From positions 1 to 64,000 of the forward strand of contig FODP01000022.1 of assembly GCA_900110395.1 (NCBI GenBank): DNA of 64,000 bases, in the 5' to 3' direction. Of the stretch, positions 52,747 through 61,179 are shown piece by piece (positions within the stretch are counted from its first letter, which is position 1; every line of letters begins with the position of its first letter). A program made the translations under genes and the position numbers. This DNA is from Rhodospirillales bacterium URHD0017. GTDB lineage: Bacteria; Pseudomonadota; Alphaproteobacteria; Reyranellales; Reyranellaceae. The notes below the pieces were generated by a model. That model ran no database searches and was not told the DNA's origin. It was given only the letters and a program-made list of their open reading frames with translations.

Positions 52747-53733
52747 CTAGCCGGCAATTTCTATCACAGCCTTACCGACGACCTTGCGGTCGATCAGCAC
52801 GCGAAAGGCATCGGCCGCGCGCTCCATCGGGAAGCGATGCGAGATGTGCGGGCGCATGACGCCGAGCCCGGCCAGTCGCGGCAGCTCGACGGCATAGTCC
52901 TTGGCGAAGGCCGAGCCGGCGCGCCGCGCGGTCTCACCCGCCCGCACGCCCAGGATCGACAGGCCCTTGATCAGCACGTGGTTGGACATGATCCTGGTTG
53001 GCCCGCCCGAGGTGAAGCCCACGACCAGAAGCCGCGCACCATAGGCGGCCGCGCGCATGGACTTCTCCAAGACCTCGCCACCCACGGGATCGTAGATCAC
53101 GTCGGCGCCGCGCCCGTCGGCCATGCCCTTCACGACCGACACGAAGTCGGCCGACCTCAGGTTCACCACCAGGTCGGCACCCTGCTCGCGCACCACAGCC
53201 AGCCGGGCGTCGTCGCTGCCGGTCGCGATCACCTGGGCGCCGAGATGCTTGCCGAGCTGGACGGCGGCCATGCCCACGCCACCCGAGGCGCCATGCACCA
53301 GCAGGACCTCGCGCGACTTCAGCGCCGCGCGATGGACCAGCGAGTGATAGGCGGTGGTCGCTCCGACGCGGAACGCCGAGCCTTCGGCATCAGACCAGCC
53401 TGACGGCAGGCGCATCAGGTTGCCCGACGCCGGCACCTTCACGTACTCGGCAAAAGCGCCGGGGCGCACGCCGAAGATCACGCGATCGCCCGCCTTCCAG
53501 TTCTTCACGTCGGCGCCGACCGCCGAGATGGTGCCTGCGCCTTCCATGCCGGGAATGAACGGCAGCTCGGGCTTGTGCTGGTAGTCCGCCGTCAGCATCA
53601 GCACGTCGGGAAAGTTCACCGAGGCGGCGCCGACCTTGATCAGCACGTCGGCCGGACCGATCTCGGGGACCGGCACGTCTTTGATCTGCAGGACGGAGGG
53701 ATCGCCGAGGCGATCGCAGACGACGGCTTTCAT
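52747..53733 (-). CDS. NADPH:quinone oxidoreductase family protein
   Basis: A 328-residue zinc-free medium-chain reductase. It opens KAVVCDRLGDPSVLQIKDVP and has the VNFPDVLMLTADYQHKPELPFIPGMEGAG domain and the cofactor motif LVHGASGGVGMAAVQLGKHLGAQ near residue 145. Relatives reduce quinones or enones by NADPH. The zinc-binding cysteines of true alcohol dehydrogenases are missing. The ATG at 53733 lies right beside a long hairpin that separates it from the carbamoyltransferase operon upstream. Confidence 0.92.
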   Translation of the reverse strand: MKAVVCDRLGDPSVLQIKDVPVPEIGPADVLIKVGAASVNFPDVLMLTADYQHKPELPFIPGMEGAGTISAVGADVKNWKAGDRVIFGVRPGAFAEYVKVPASGNLMRLPSGWSDAEGSAFRVGATTAYHSLVHRAALKSREVLLVHGASGGVGMAAVQLGKHLGAQVIATGSDDARLAVVREQGADLVVNLRSADFVSVVKGMADGRGADVIYDPVGGEVLEKSMRAAAYGARLLVVGFTSGGPTRIMSNHVLIKGLSILGVRAGETARRAGSAFAKDYAVELPRLAGLGVMRPHISHRFPMERAADAFRVLIDRKVVGKAVIEIAG

Positions 53734-53735
53734 GC

Positions 53736-53797
53736 TCTTCCGGACCGCGCGCTTCCCGCGCGCCCATGAGCGCGCAAGATGCGCGCGGTCCGGAAGA
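53736..53797. repeat. 17-bp perfect inverted repeat (dispersed palindrome or terminator)
   Basis: Arms at 53736-53752 and 53781-53797 are exact reverse complements (TCTTCCGGACCGCGCGC on the left). The loop contains CCCATGAGCGC, the same word as in the loop of the inverted repeat at 36098-36178. It lies between two co-directional genes, right in front of the quinone reductase ATG, so it may also affect that gene's expression. Confidence 0.8.
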
Positions 53798-53803
53798 CCA
53801 TGA

Positions 53804-55639
53804 CTAGTCGAGCTCGAAGGCGTTCTTGTAGTCGAGCTTGAGCGCCGGATCCTGGTCTTCCTTGCGGAGGAAGCAGTTGCCGACCACCAGGACCTCGATC
53901 TCGCTGCCCATGAAGCAGCGGAAGGCGTCCTCGGGCGTGCAGACGATGGGCTCGCCGCGCACGTTGAACGAGGTGTTCACCACCACCGAGTAGCCGGTCT
54001 TGGCCTTGAACGACGAGAGCAGGTCGTGGAAGGCCGGGTTGGTTTCCTTGTGCACCGTCTGGATGCGCGCCGAATAGTCGACGTGGGTCACGGCCGGGAT
54101 GTCGGAGCGCGGCACGTTCAGCTTGTCGATGCCGAACAGCGCCTGCTCGGCTTCGTTCATGGCGCGGCGGCGATCCTCGTTCACCGGCGCCACCATCAGC
54201 ATGTAGGGGCTGTCGGCCTTGAAGTCGAAATACTTGTCGACGTCCTCGCGCAGCACCGCCGGCGCGAACGGCCGGAACGATTCGCGGTACTTGACCTTGA
54301 GGTTCAGTGTCTTCTGCATCGACGGCGAACGCGCGTCGCCCAGGATCGAGCGGGCGCCGAGCGAGCGCGGGCCGAACTCCATGCGGCCCTGCATCCAGCC
54401 TACGGCCTTCTCGTCGGCCAGCGCCTGCGCCGTTTGCTCGATGATCTCGGCGCGCGTCAGGCGCGTCAGCTTGGCGCCGGCCGCGACCAGGCGCTTCTCG
54501 ATCTCCTCGTCGGTGTACTCAGGGCCGAGATAGGAGCCGGCCATGCCGTCGAGATGGCCGTTGAGCTTGCGGCCCTGGCCGAGATAGCCATGGTAGGCAG
54601 CGAAGGCCGCACCGACCGCGCCGCCGGCATCGCCGGCCGCCGGCTGCACCCAGATGCCGTCGAACAGATTCTCGCGCAGCAGCTTGCCGTTGGCGACGCA
54701 GTTCAGCGCCACGCCACCGGCCAGGCAGATGTTCTTGGCGCCGGTTTCCTTCTTCACCGAGCGGGCAAGACGAATCACGATCTCCTCGGTGACGGCCTGC
54801 ACCGACGCCGCGAGATCCATGTGATGCTGGCCCAGCAACTCCTCGGGCTTGCGCCTCGGGCCGCCGAACAGCTCGCCGAACTTCTCGTTCGTCATGCGCA
54901 AGCCGGTGCAGTAGTCGAAATACTGCTGGTCGAGGCGGAAGGTGCCGTCCTCCTTGAGGTCGACGATCTTGTCGAGGATCAGGTCCTTGAACTTCGGCTC
55001 GCCATAGGGTGCCAGCCCCATGACCTTGTACTCGCCGGAATTGACCTTGAAGCCCGTGTAGTAGGTGAACGCCGAATAGAGCAGCCCGAGCGAGTGCGGG
55101 AAGTGGATCTCCTTCAGCATCTCGAGCTTGTTGCCCTGGCCCCAGGCCAGCGACGTGGTCGCCCATTCGCCGACGCCGTCCATGCACAGCACCGCCGCCT
55201 CTTCGTAGGGCGAGGGGAAGAACGCCGAGGCGGCGTGGCTCTGGTGATGCTCGCCGAACAGAAGTCGCTTCTGCCAGTCGAAGTCGGGCTGCCAGTGCTT
55301 CATCTCATCGCGCAGCAGCGTCTTCTGAAACAGCTTCTCCTTCAGCCACAGCGGCATGGCCATGCGGAACGACTGGAAGCCGCGCGGCGCATAGGCGAGG
55401 TAGGTCTCGAGCAGGCGCTCGAACTTCAGGAACGGCTTGTCGTAGAAGGCGACGTAGTCGACGTCGGCCAGCTTGATGCCGGCCTCGTCGAGGCAGTACT
55501 GCACGGCATGCTGCGGGAAGCCCGAATCGTGCTTCTTGCGCGTGAAGCGTTCCTCCTGCGCGGCGCCGACGAGATGGCCGTCCTCGATCAGCGCGGCGGC
55601 GCTGTCATGATAGAAAGCCGAGATGCCGAGCACGCGCAT
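53804..55639 (-). CDS. Carbamoyltransferase (NodU/CmcH family)
   Basis: A 611-residue enzyme. The N-terminal ASKHA-like Kae1 domain has LGISAFYHDSAAALIEDGHLV...ERFTRKKHDSGFP, GEHHQSHAASAFFPSP with metal histidines, and AVLCMDGVGEW and LAGGVALNC. The C-terminal YrdC-like domain includes VGWMQGRMEFGPRSLGARSILGD and VVNTSFNVRGEPIV. It transfers carbamoyl from carbamoyl phosphate via carbamoyl-AMP to a sugar or other hydroxyl. It is last in an operon with DUF5989 and SxtJ-family genes, a trio known from glycolipid, nodulation-factor-like and saxitoxin-type clusters. The acceptor cannot be read here. Confidence 0.95.
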   Translation of the reverse strand: MRVLGISAFYHDSAAALIEDGHLVGAAQEERFTRKKHDSGFPQHAVQYCLDEAGIKLADVDYVAFYDKPFLKFERLLETYLAYAPRGFQSFRMAMPLWLKEKLFQKTLLRDEMKHWQPDFDWQKRLLFGEHHQSHAASAFFPSPYEEAAVLCMDGVGEWATTSLAWGQGNKLEMLKEIHFPHSLGLLYSAFTYYTGFKVNSGEYKVMGLAPYGEPKFKDLILDKIVDLKEDGTFRLDQQYFDYCTGLRMTNEKFGELFGGPRRKPEELLGQHHMDLAASVQAVTEEIVIRLARSVKKETGAKNICLAGGVALNCVANGKLLRENLFDGIWVQPAAGDAGGAVGAAFAAYHGYLGQGRKLNGHLDGMAGSYLGPEYTDEEIEKRLVAAGAKLTRLTRAEIIEQTAQALADEKAVGWMQGRMEFGPRSLGARSILGDARSPSMQKTLNLKVKYRESFRPFAPAVLREDVDKYFDFKADSPYMLMVAPVNEDRRRAMNEAEQALFGIDKLNVPRSDIPAVTHVDYSARIQTVHKETNPAFHDLLSSFKAKTGYSVVVNTSFNVRGEPIVCTPEDAFRCFMGSEIEVLVVGNCFLRKEDQDPALKLDYKNAFELD

Positions 55640-55656
55640 GCGGCGTCCACTCCTTC

Positions 55657-55809
55657 CTAGAACAGCGTGTAGACGAACGGCGCGATGGCCGAGCCCTTGG
55701 TCAGCACGATCAGGCCGCCGAAGATCACCATCATGATCAGGATCGGCAGCAGCCAGAACTTCTTGCGCTCCCGCATGAAGGCCCAGAGTTCGACGAGGAT
55801 GGAGCCCAT
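55657..55809 (-). CDS. DUF5989 small membrane protein
   Basis: A 50-residue protein below many gene-finder cut-offs. From the ATG at 55809 it reads a short amphipathic start (ILVELWAFMRERKKFWLLP), a membrane helix (ILIMMVIFGGLIVL) and the conserved end GSAIAPFVYTLF. These features match DUF5989, which is nearly always found between sxtJ-like and carbamoyltransferase genes. It lies 17 bases from both neighbours. It probably helps to recruit the carbamoyltransferase to the membrane. Confidence 0.88.
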   Translation of the reverse strand: MGSILVELWAFMRERKKFWLLPILIMMVIFGGLIVLTKGSAIAPFVYTLF

Positions 55810-55826
55810 AACCGGTCCTTTCGAGA

Positions 55827-56258
55827 TCAGAATTGGTTCTTCATGGATTGCGGCGGCGGCCCGGGCGGGGCGCGGTCAATCCAGTAGGTCTTGGCGGCGG
55901 GATCGCGCCTCAGGCGCAGGAAATCCTTGCCAAAAGCACGCATGAGCAAGCCGATCGGCATGATGGTCACGAAAAACAGCAGCCCCAGCACAAGCGGATT
56001 CATCACCTTGTACAGCAGCAGACCGAACTTCAGCCACAGCCGGTTGAGCGGCGCCAGGACGCTCGGATAGGTCAGCGCCACCAGCAGGAACGCTGCCGCG
56101 AGCGGCAGCGTGTAGTGCCAGTTCTTGCTGCCGTGCCACAACGAAAGTGCGGCGAGGATCGCGAAGAAGCCGGCAAAGACGAGTCCGAAACCGCGATCGG
56201 TCCCCGCCTTTACCTGTTCTTCGCGCGAATAGTCTTCGTGAAGCTGGCTGGTCGCCAT
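55827..56258 (-). CDS. SxtJ family membrane protein
   Basis: A 143-residue protein with three membrane helices: FGLVFAGFFAILAALSLW, a second near LPLAAAFLLVALTYP, and LVLGLLFFVTIMPIGLLMRAFG. A conserved LRLRRDPAAKTYWIDR segment follows on the cytoplasmic side. SxtJ proteins accompany NodU-type carbamoyltransferases; their role is unproven. It is the first gene of the three-gene operon. The ATG at 56258 follows CGGGGCA and leaves 79 bases to the TetR gene, enough for a promoter. Confidence 0.88.
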   Translation of the reverse strand: MATSQLHEDYSREEQVKAGTDRGFGLVFAGFFAILAALSLWHGSKNWHYTLPLAAAFLLVALTYPSVLAPLNRLWLKFGLLLYKVMNPLVLGLLFFVTIMPIGLLMRAFGKDFLRLRRDPAAKTYWIDRAPPGPPPQSMKNQF

Positions 56259-56337
56259 TGCCCCGTACTGCCTGCCCTTTTGGGGGCCCTTAACTCACTG
56301 ATCTCAAACGTGAAGTCAATTGGCGACCAGGGGAAGG

Positions 56338-57024
56338 TTATTCGGTCGCGGCGGCAGCAAAGCCGTGCGCCAGCAGGGCCTCCAGCGTCAGCCGCCACAC
56401 GGCGGTGGCCCGCTCGAAGCTGAGGCCATCGCGGCGGCGCAGCACGATCCACGCCTCGAGCGACAGGGCGGCACCAATGGCGTCCAGTAGCTCTTCCTTG
56501 GCCTGCTCGCTCAGGGTGGCAAACTCAGGCGCAAAGGCCTCCAGAGTGGCCACGCGGAGCTCCTGCGTGGAGACCTTGGCGCGCTCGGTCAGGGCCGGAT
56601 GGTTGACGAACTGGCCGGCCGCAACCCGCAGCGGGACGATCTTGTCGAACACCTGGGCCAGGTTATCGACCACCGAGGGGATGCGGGCCGCCATCGGCCG
56701 ATTGCTCGGGGTCGGCGGCGGCACGACCAGGTCGTCACGCACGCTGTCCACAACAGTAACGAAAAGTGACTCAACATCGCCGAAATGCTGGAAAACCGAT
56801 CGGACCGAGACGTCGGCCCGCTTGGCCACCGCCACGACGGTCGGCGCCGTGCTGGTCTCGGAAATCATCGCCTTGGCGGCGGCAATGATCTTGCGGCGGG
56901 TTTCAGCCGCCCGCCGGTTACGGCCGTCGGACCGGCCCGTGTCAGAACGGCTCATGTCGCCCATTCCCGCCTCGCTGGACTGTGCCACTGCGTTGCCGCG
57001 CGGCTGCATCGCTGCTTCGCTCAT
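56338..57024 (-). CDS. TetR family transcriptional regulator
   Basis: A 228-residue regulator with an extended, poorly conserved N-terminus (~30 residues). The helix-turn-helix is RRKIIAAAKAMISETS...TVVAVAKRADVSVRSVFQHFGDVESLF. The rest is a helical effector domain (VVDNLAQVFDKIVPLRVAAGQF). It may control the SxtJ-DUF5989-carbamoyltransferase operon that starts 79 bases downstream, or the divergent HAD/recX genes. An alternative start within MGDMSRSD is possible. Confidence 0.85.
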   Translation of the reverse strand: MSEAAMQPRGNAVAQSSEAGMGDMSRSDTGRSDGRNRRAAETRRKIIAAAKAMISETSTAPTVVAVAKRADVSVRSVFQHFGDVESLFVTVVDSVRDDLVVPPPTPSNRPMAARIPSVVDNLAQVFDKIVPLRVAAGQFVNHPALTERAKVSTQELRVATLEAFAPEFATLSEQAKEELLDAIGAALSLEAWIVLRRRDGLSFERATAVWRLTLEALLAHGFAAAATE

Positions 57025-57145
57025 TCGCTTGGTTTCCTAGCTCGGAGTGACGGCGAACGGTGGTCAGTGATCAGCCCGTCGCCTATGGAGGGCGTGAAAT
57101 AAGGGCCGACTAGGGCAGGAACAAGGTAAACAGGGTCGCACCACC

Positions 57146-57811
57146 ATGAATATTAGCCATGCAAAAACCCCTCGCGCGGTATTGTGGGATTTCGGAGGCG
57201 TCATCCTTTCCAGCCCGTTCGAGGCCTTCAATCGTTACGAGGCCGAGATCGGCCTTCCCAAAGATTTCATTCGCGGCCTGAATGCGCGCAATGGCGACAC
57301 CAATGCGTGGGCAAAAATGGAACGCAGCGAGGTTTCCCTCGAAGGCTTCGTCGAACTGTTCGAGGAGGAGGCACGCCAGCAGGGCCACACGCTCGACGGC
57401 TGGCGCATCCTTCAGTCACTGAGCGGCGACATTCGGCCGCAGATGGTCGAGGCGCTGCGACGCTGCAGCCGCGCCTTCCGCGTCGCCTGCATCACCAACA
57501 ACATGAAGCAGGGCGAAGGGCCCGGCATGGCGCGCGGCGCCGACAAGGCCCGCGCCGTCGCCGAGATCATGACGTTGTTCGAGCATGTCGTGGAATCGAG
57601 CAAGCTCGGGCTGCGCAAGCCCGATCCGCGCATCTACCAGCACGCCTGCGACCTTTTGGGCGTGCCGCCGGAAGACTGCGTCTACCTCGACGATCTCGGC
57701 ATCAACCTGAAGCCCGCCCGTGCGCTCGGCATGCGCACGATCAAGGTCGGCGATCCCGACGTGGCGATCGACGAATTGCAGGCGATGGTCGGCATCCCCT
57801 TGCGTGGTTGA
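57146..57811 (+). CDS. HAD superfamily (subclass IA) hydrolase
   Basis: A 221-residue phosphatase-like enzyme. Motif I is AVLWDFGGVI (Asp ~15; the second Asp is replaced by Gly as in epoxide-hydrolase-type N-terminal phosphatases), motif II VACITNNM, motif III LGLRKPDPRIYQ with the Lys, and motif IV CVYLDDLGINLKPA. The helical cap lies between residues ~20 and 95. It probably hydrolyses a small phosphate ester. It is followed two bases later by recX. Confidence 0.9.
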   Translation: MNISHAKTPRAVLWDFGGVILSSPFEAFNRYEAEIGLPKDFIRGLNARNGDTNAWAKMERSEVSLEGFVELFEEEARQQGHTLDGWRILQSLSGDIRPQMVEALRRCSRAFRVACITNNMKQGEGPGMARGADKARAVAEIMTLFEHVVESSKLGLRKPDPRIYQHACDLLGVPPEDCVYLDDLGINLKPARALGMRTIKVGDPDVAIDELQAMVGIPLRG

Positions 57812-57813
57812 GC

Positions 57814-58368
57814 GTGAAACGTCCGGCGCGCCCGATCACGGCGAAGTACCTGCAGAACGCGGCAGCGTTCTATCTCGAGCGCTATCCCGCCACGGCCGAG
57901 GGCCTGCGCCGGGTGCTGGGCCGTCGGGTGCGCAAGGCCGAGATGGCCGACGCGCCGGTGATGGAGAATGTCGAGCAGGCCATCGAGGCGATCGTCGCGA
58001 AGTTCGTCGAGGCGGGCGCCCTCAACGACAAGGAGTTCGCCCAGACCAAGGCCCGCTCGCTGCATCAGCGCGGCACGTCGAGCCGATTGACGCGGCAGAA
58101 GCTCAAGCATGCCGGCGTCGACGGCGACACGCTCGATCGCGCGCTGGCGGCGCTCGATGAGGAACTCGATACCAATCCAGCCGAGCGCGAATGGCAGGCA
58201 GCCGTCGCGCTGGCGCGGCGGCGGCGATTCGGCCCGTTCCGGCCGGAAAAGGACCGCAAGGACAAGCGCCTGCGCGACCTCGCCGCGATGGCCCGCGCCG
58301 GCTTCGCCTTCGACATTGCCAAAAAGGTGATCGACGCGAAGGACCCCGATGCACTGGACGAAGAGTGA
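57814..58368 (+). CDS. recX: RecX family regulatory protein
   Basis: A 184-residue helical-repeat protein from GTG 57814 (TTG 57808 is also possible). It has the RecX three-helix modules: YLQNAAAFYLERYPATAEGLRRVLGRR, FVEAGALNDKEFAQTKARSLHQRGTS, and RRRFGPFR...KDKRLRDLAAMARAGFAFDIAKKVI. RecX binds the RecA filament and modulates recombination. No recA is adjacent; stand-alone recX is common in alphaproteobacteria. It is followed by a short GC-rich repeat and arsC. Confidence 0.88.
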   Translation: MKRPARPITAKYLQNAAAFYLERYPATAEGLRRVLGRRVRKAEMADAPVMENVEQAIEAIVAKFVEAGALNDKEFAQTKARSLHQRGTSSRLTRQKLKHAGVDGDTLDRALAALDEELDTNPAEREWQAAVALARRRRFGPFRPEKDRKDKRLRDLAAMARAGFAFDIAKKVIDAKDPDALDEE

Positions 58369-58399
58369 CGGGCTTGCTCTTCTCTTTAGCGATTCAGCC

Positions 58400-58450
58400 A
58401 ACCTCTCCCCCTAGCGGGGGCGAGGAGTCCGAATCGATGAGGGGGAAGCG
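58400..58450. repeat. Partial copy of the dispersed palindromic element
   Basis: AACCTCTCCCCCTAGCGGGGG followed by a diverged GAGGAGTCCGAATCGATGAGGGGGAAG resembles half of the ~100-bp elements at 45399 and 63091. It lies between recX and arsC and runs into the arsC ribosome-binding region. Confidence 0.55.
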
Positions 58451-58801
58451 ATGACCATCACGATCTGGCACAACCCGCGCTGCAGCAAATCGCGCGAGAC
58501 GCTCGAGCTCCTGAAGAAGAAGGGTGTTGCGCCGCAGATCCGCGAATACCTCAAGGAGCCGCCCAGCAAGGCCGAGGTCGAGAAGCTTTTAGACATGGTC
58601 GGCGGCGAGCCCGGCGCGCTGATCCGCGACGGCGAGGCCGAGTTCAAGGCGCTCAAGAAAAAGAAGGCCGATCTCAGCCGCGCCGACATCGTGAAGGCGA
58701 TCGCCGCTCACCCCGTCCTGCTGCAGCGGCCGATCGTCGTCTCGGGCAAGCGCGCGGCCATCGGCCGGCCGCCCGAAGCGGTGCTGCCGCTCCTGAAATA
58801 G
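58451..58801 (+). CDS. arsC: ArsC-family glutaredoxin-type arsenate reductase
   Basis: A 116-residue Spx/ArsC-fold protein. WHNPRCSKSRETLELL has the catalytic Cys11 of the CSKS site, and LQRPIVVSGKRAAIGRPPE carries the oxyanion-binding Arg. It reduces arsenate with glutathione and glutaredoxin, or acts on another thiol. No arsB or arsR lies nearby, so a function beyond arsenic is possible. The cyclase gene starts four bases after its stop, suggesting co-transcription. Confidence 0.92.
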   Translation: MTITIWHNPRCSKSRETLELLKKKGVAPQIREYLKEPPSKAEVEKLLDMVGGEPGALIRDGEAEFKALKKKKADLSRADIVKAIAAHPVLLQRPIVVSGKRAAIGRPPEAVLPLLK

Positions 58802-58805
58802 CGCC

Positions 58806-60473
58806 ATGGTCGGCCGGCTCCGCCTCTGGTCGGGCTATGTGCTGTTCTTCTATGTCGTCACGCATCTTCTGAATCACACGCTCGGCCTGATCTCGCTGCG
58901 CATACTCGAGGCGGGCCGGCACTGGTTCGTCCTCATGTGGCACAATCCGATCGGCCAGACCGTGCTCTACGGCGCGCTGTTCGGACATTTCTTCCTCGCC
59001 CTGTGGTCGCTCTACCGCAGGCGCGCGCTGAAGCTGTCGTCATGGGAATGGACGCAATGGATCCTGGGCGGGTTGATCATCCCGCTCGGCGCCATTCACG
59101 TCGTCGGAACCAGGCTCGCGCACGAACTCTACGGCGTCGAGCCCGGCTATCCCTGGGTGCTGGGCTCGCTGGTGGCCGGCGACTGGACCGGCATCGTGCG
59201 GCAATTCGGGTTGCCCCTCGTCGTCTGGCTGCATGCCTGCATCGGCCTGCACTTCGCCTGGCGCCTGCGTCCGTGGTATCGCACCTGGCTGCCGCTGCTC
59301 TACGCCATCGCCCTGCTGGTGCCGGTCGGCGGCATCGCCGGCGCCGCCATCGCCTTGCGCGACGTCGCCGACCTCGCCCAACAGCCGGGGTTCCTCGCCA
59401 ACCTGTTCGAGCGCGCACACGTGCCGACGCAGGAAGGCATCGCCAACCTCTACGCCATTTCGCGCAACCTGCAGATCGGCGCGCTGGTGCTGCTGGTCGG
59501 CGTGTTGAGCGCCCGGCCCTTGCGCGACCTGTGGGAGCGCCGCGCCGGCGTCGTCCGGCTCGACTACGACGAACGGCGCAGCGTCGCCCAGCCGACCGGC
59601 CTCACGATCCTCGAGATGAGCCGCGTCGCCGGCATCCCGCATGCCTCGGTGTGCGGCGGCCGCGGCCGCTGCTCGACCTGCCGGGTGCGCATCGGCGGCC
59701 AGGACCGCGCCAAGCTGCCCGCGGCCTCGCCCGACGAGCAGAAGGTGCTGGCGCGCGTCGGCGCGCCGGCCAACGTCCGGCTGGCCTGCCAGCTTCGCCC
59801 GCCCCCCGGCCATTATCGCGTGACGCCGCTGCTGCCGGCCTCGGCCGGCCCGGTGGAGGCCTATCGCCGCCAGCCTCAGGCGCATGGCGGCGAGCACTAC
59901 GTCGCCATCCTGTTCGCCGATATCCGCGGCTTCACCTCGATCTCCGAAGGCAAGCTGCCCTACGACGTGGTGTTCTTGCTCAACCGCTATTTCCGGGCCA
60001 CCGGTCAGGCCATCGAAGCGGCAGGCGGCCGGCTCGACAAGTTCATCGGCGACGGCGTGATGGCGATCTTCGGGCTCACCAGCGAGCCGCAGGCCGCCTG
60101 CCGGCAGGCGCTCGATGCGGCGCGGCGCATGGGCGATGCGCTGAGCGACCTCAACGAGGCAATGTCAGGCGACATCGACCAGCCGCTGCGCATCGGCATC
60201 GGGCTTCATTCCGGCCCGACCATCGTCGGCGAGATGGGCTATGCACGCGCCACGCACCTGACGGCGATCGGCGACACGGTGAACATCGCAAGCCGCCTGG
60301 AGACGCTGACCAAGGAATTCACCGCCGAGCTGGTCGTCTCACAGGAACTGCTGGATCGCGCCGGAGCCGATCTCAGCGCCTATGAGAGCCATGACGTCGA
60401 GATTCGCGGCCGGCAGGGCCGCCTGACCGTGCGCGCCGTCAAGAAAGTCAGTGAACTCACGGCATTGTCATGA
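58806..60473 (+). CDS. Class III adenylate/guanylate cyclase with membrane and 2Fe-2S domains
   Basis: A 555-residue three-module protein. Residues 1-240 form about five to six membrane helices rich in histidine (His20, 24, 61, 98, 143, 149), resembling the haem-binding anchor of succinate dehydrogenase. Residues ~250-340 are a plant-type ferredoxin with Cys283, Cys289, Cys292, Cys328 (C-x5-C-x2-C). Residues ~362-555 are a class III cyclase: FADIRGFTSIS with metal Asp372, FIGDGVMAIFG with Asp416, and GDTVNIASRLE with the transition-state Asn/Arg. It should make cAMP (or cGMP) in response to redox or respiratory state. The sensing role is inferred. Confidence 0.92.
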   Translation: MVGRLRLWSGYVLFFYVVTHLLNHTLGLISLRILEAGRHWFVLMWHNPIGQTVLYGALFGHFFLALWSLYRRRALKLSSWEWTQWILGGLIIPLGAIHVVGTRLAHELYGVEPGYPWVLGSLVAGDWTGIVRQFGLPLVVWLHACIGLHFAWRLRPWYRTWLPLLYAIALLVPVGGIAGAAIALRDVADLAQQPGFLANLFERAHVPTQEGIANLYAISRNLQIGALVLLVGVLSARPLRDLWERRAGVVRLDYDERRSVAQPTGLTILEMSRVAGIPHASVCGGRGRCSTCRVRIGGQDRAKLPAASPDEQKVLARVGAPANVRLACQLRPPPGHYRVTPLLPASAGPVEAYRRQPQAHGGEHYVAILFADIRGFTSISEGKLPYDVVFLLNRYFRATGQAIEAAGGRLDKFIGDGVMAIFGLTSEPQAACRQALDAARRMGDALSDLNEAMSGDIDQPLRIGIGLHSGPTIVGEMGYARATHLTAIGDTVNIASRLETLTKEFTAELVVSQELLDRAGADLSAYESHDVEIRGRQGRLTVRAVKKVSELTALS

Positions 60474-60532
60474 AATTTTCGTTGCCCGGCACGGGTATCA
60501 AGCGACAATCCCGCGACCTCAGGAGGTAGACC

Positions 60533-61027
60533 ATGCGTCTGACCCTTTTTGCTTCGGCGGCATTGCTCGCTCTTGGACTTCCGATTGCCACCTTCGCCGC
60601 CGGTGGCGGCGCCGATCCGCCAAGGCCAGTGGCGGCCACGCCCGCGGCGCCGGCCGATCCGAACTTCGCGCAGGCCAAGGCGATGATCGAGGCCAGGAAC
60701 TACCCTCCGGCGATCCCGCTGCTGCAGCAGGTCGTCCAGCGCGACCCGCGCAACGCCGATGCCTACAATCTTCTGGGCTTCGCCACGCGCGCGTCGGGAA
60801 ACCCGCAGGGCTCGCTGCAGTACTACCAGCAGGCGCTGGCGATCGACGCGCGCCATCTCGGGGCGCACGAATATCTCGGCGAGGCCTACCTGATGCTCAA
60901 TCAGCCGGCCGAAGCCGACAAGATGCTGGCGCGGCTCAATTCGCTCTGCGTCTTCGGCTGCGCCGAGTACCGCATGCTCAAGGCGGCGATTGCCACCTAC
61001 CAGCAGGGCAAGAAGCCGACCAACTGA
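60533..61027 (+). CDS. Exported TPR protein
   Basis: A 164-residue periplasmic protein. It has a Sec signal (LTLFASAALLALGLPIATFA) from the ATG at 60533 with CAGGAGG upstream. The mature part has two to three tetratricopeptide repeats: AKAMIEARNYPPAIPLLQQVVQRDP, ADAYNLLGFATRASGNPQGSLQYYQQALAIDP-like and GAHEYLGEAYLMLNQPAEADKML. A Cys pair (SLCVFGCAEY) near the end could form a disulfide. It probably acts as a scaffold. The gene is independent of the cyclase by its own ribosome-binding site. Confidence 0.85.
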   Translation: MRLTLFASAALLALGLPIATFAAGGGADPPRPVAATPAAPADPNFAQAKAMIEARNYPPAIPLLQQVVQRDPRNADAYNLLGFATRASGNPQGSLQYYQQALAIDARHLGAHEYLGEAYLMLNQPAEADKMLARLNSLCVFGCAEYRMLKAAIATYQQGKKPTN

Positions 61028-61179
61028 TTTCCAGCCGACGCCGACCGTGTGAAGACACGGTCGCGCTGTCGCCTGCGCCATCCCCCGCGTCGCGGATTTG
61101 ACGCGCCCTATGACCGTGACTAGCGTCACCGGCGAAAGCGGCCGCATGCAATGACGCGCCGTCACTCATGGGGGAAACG

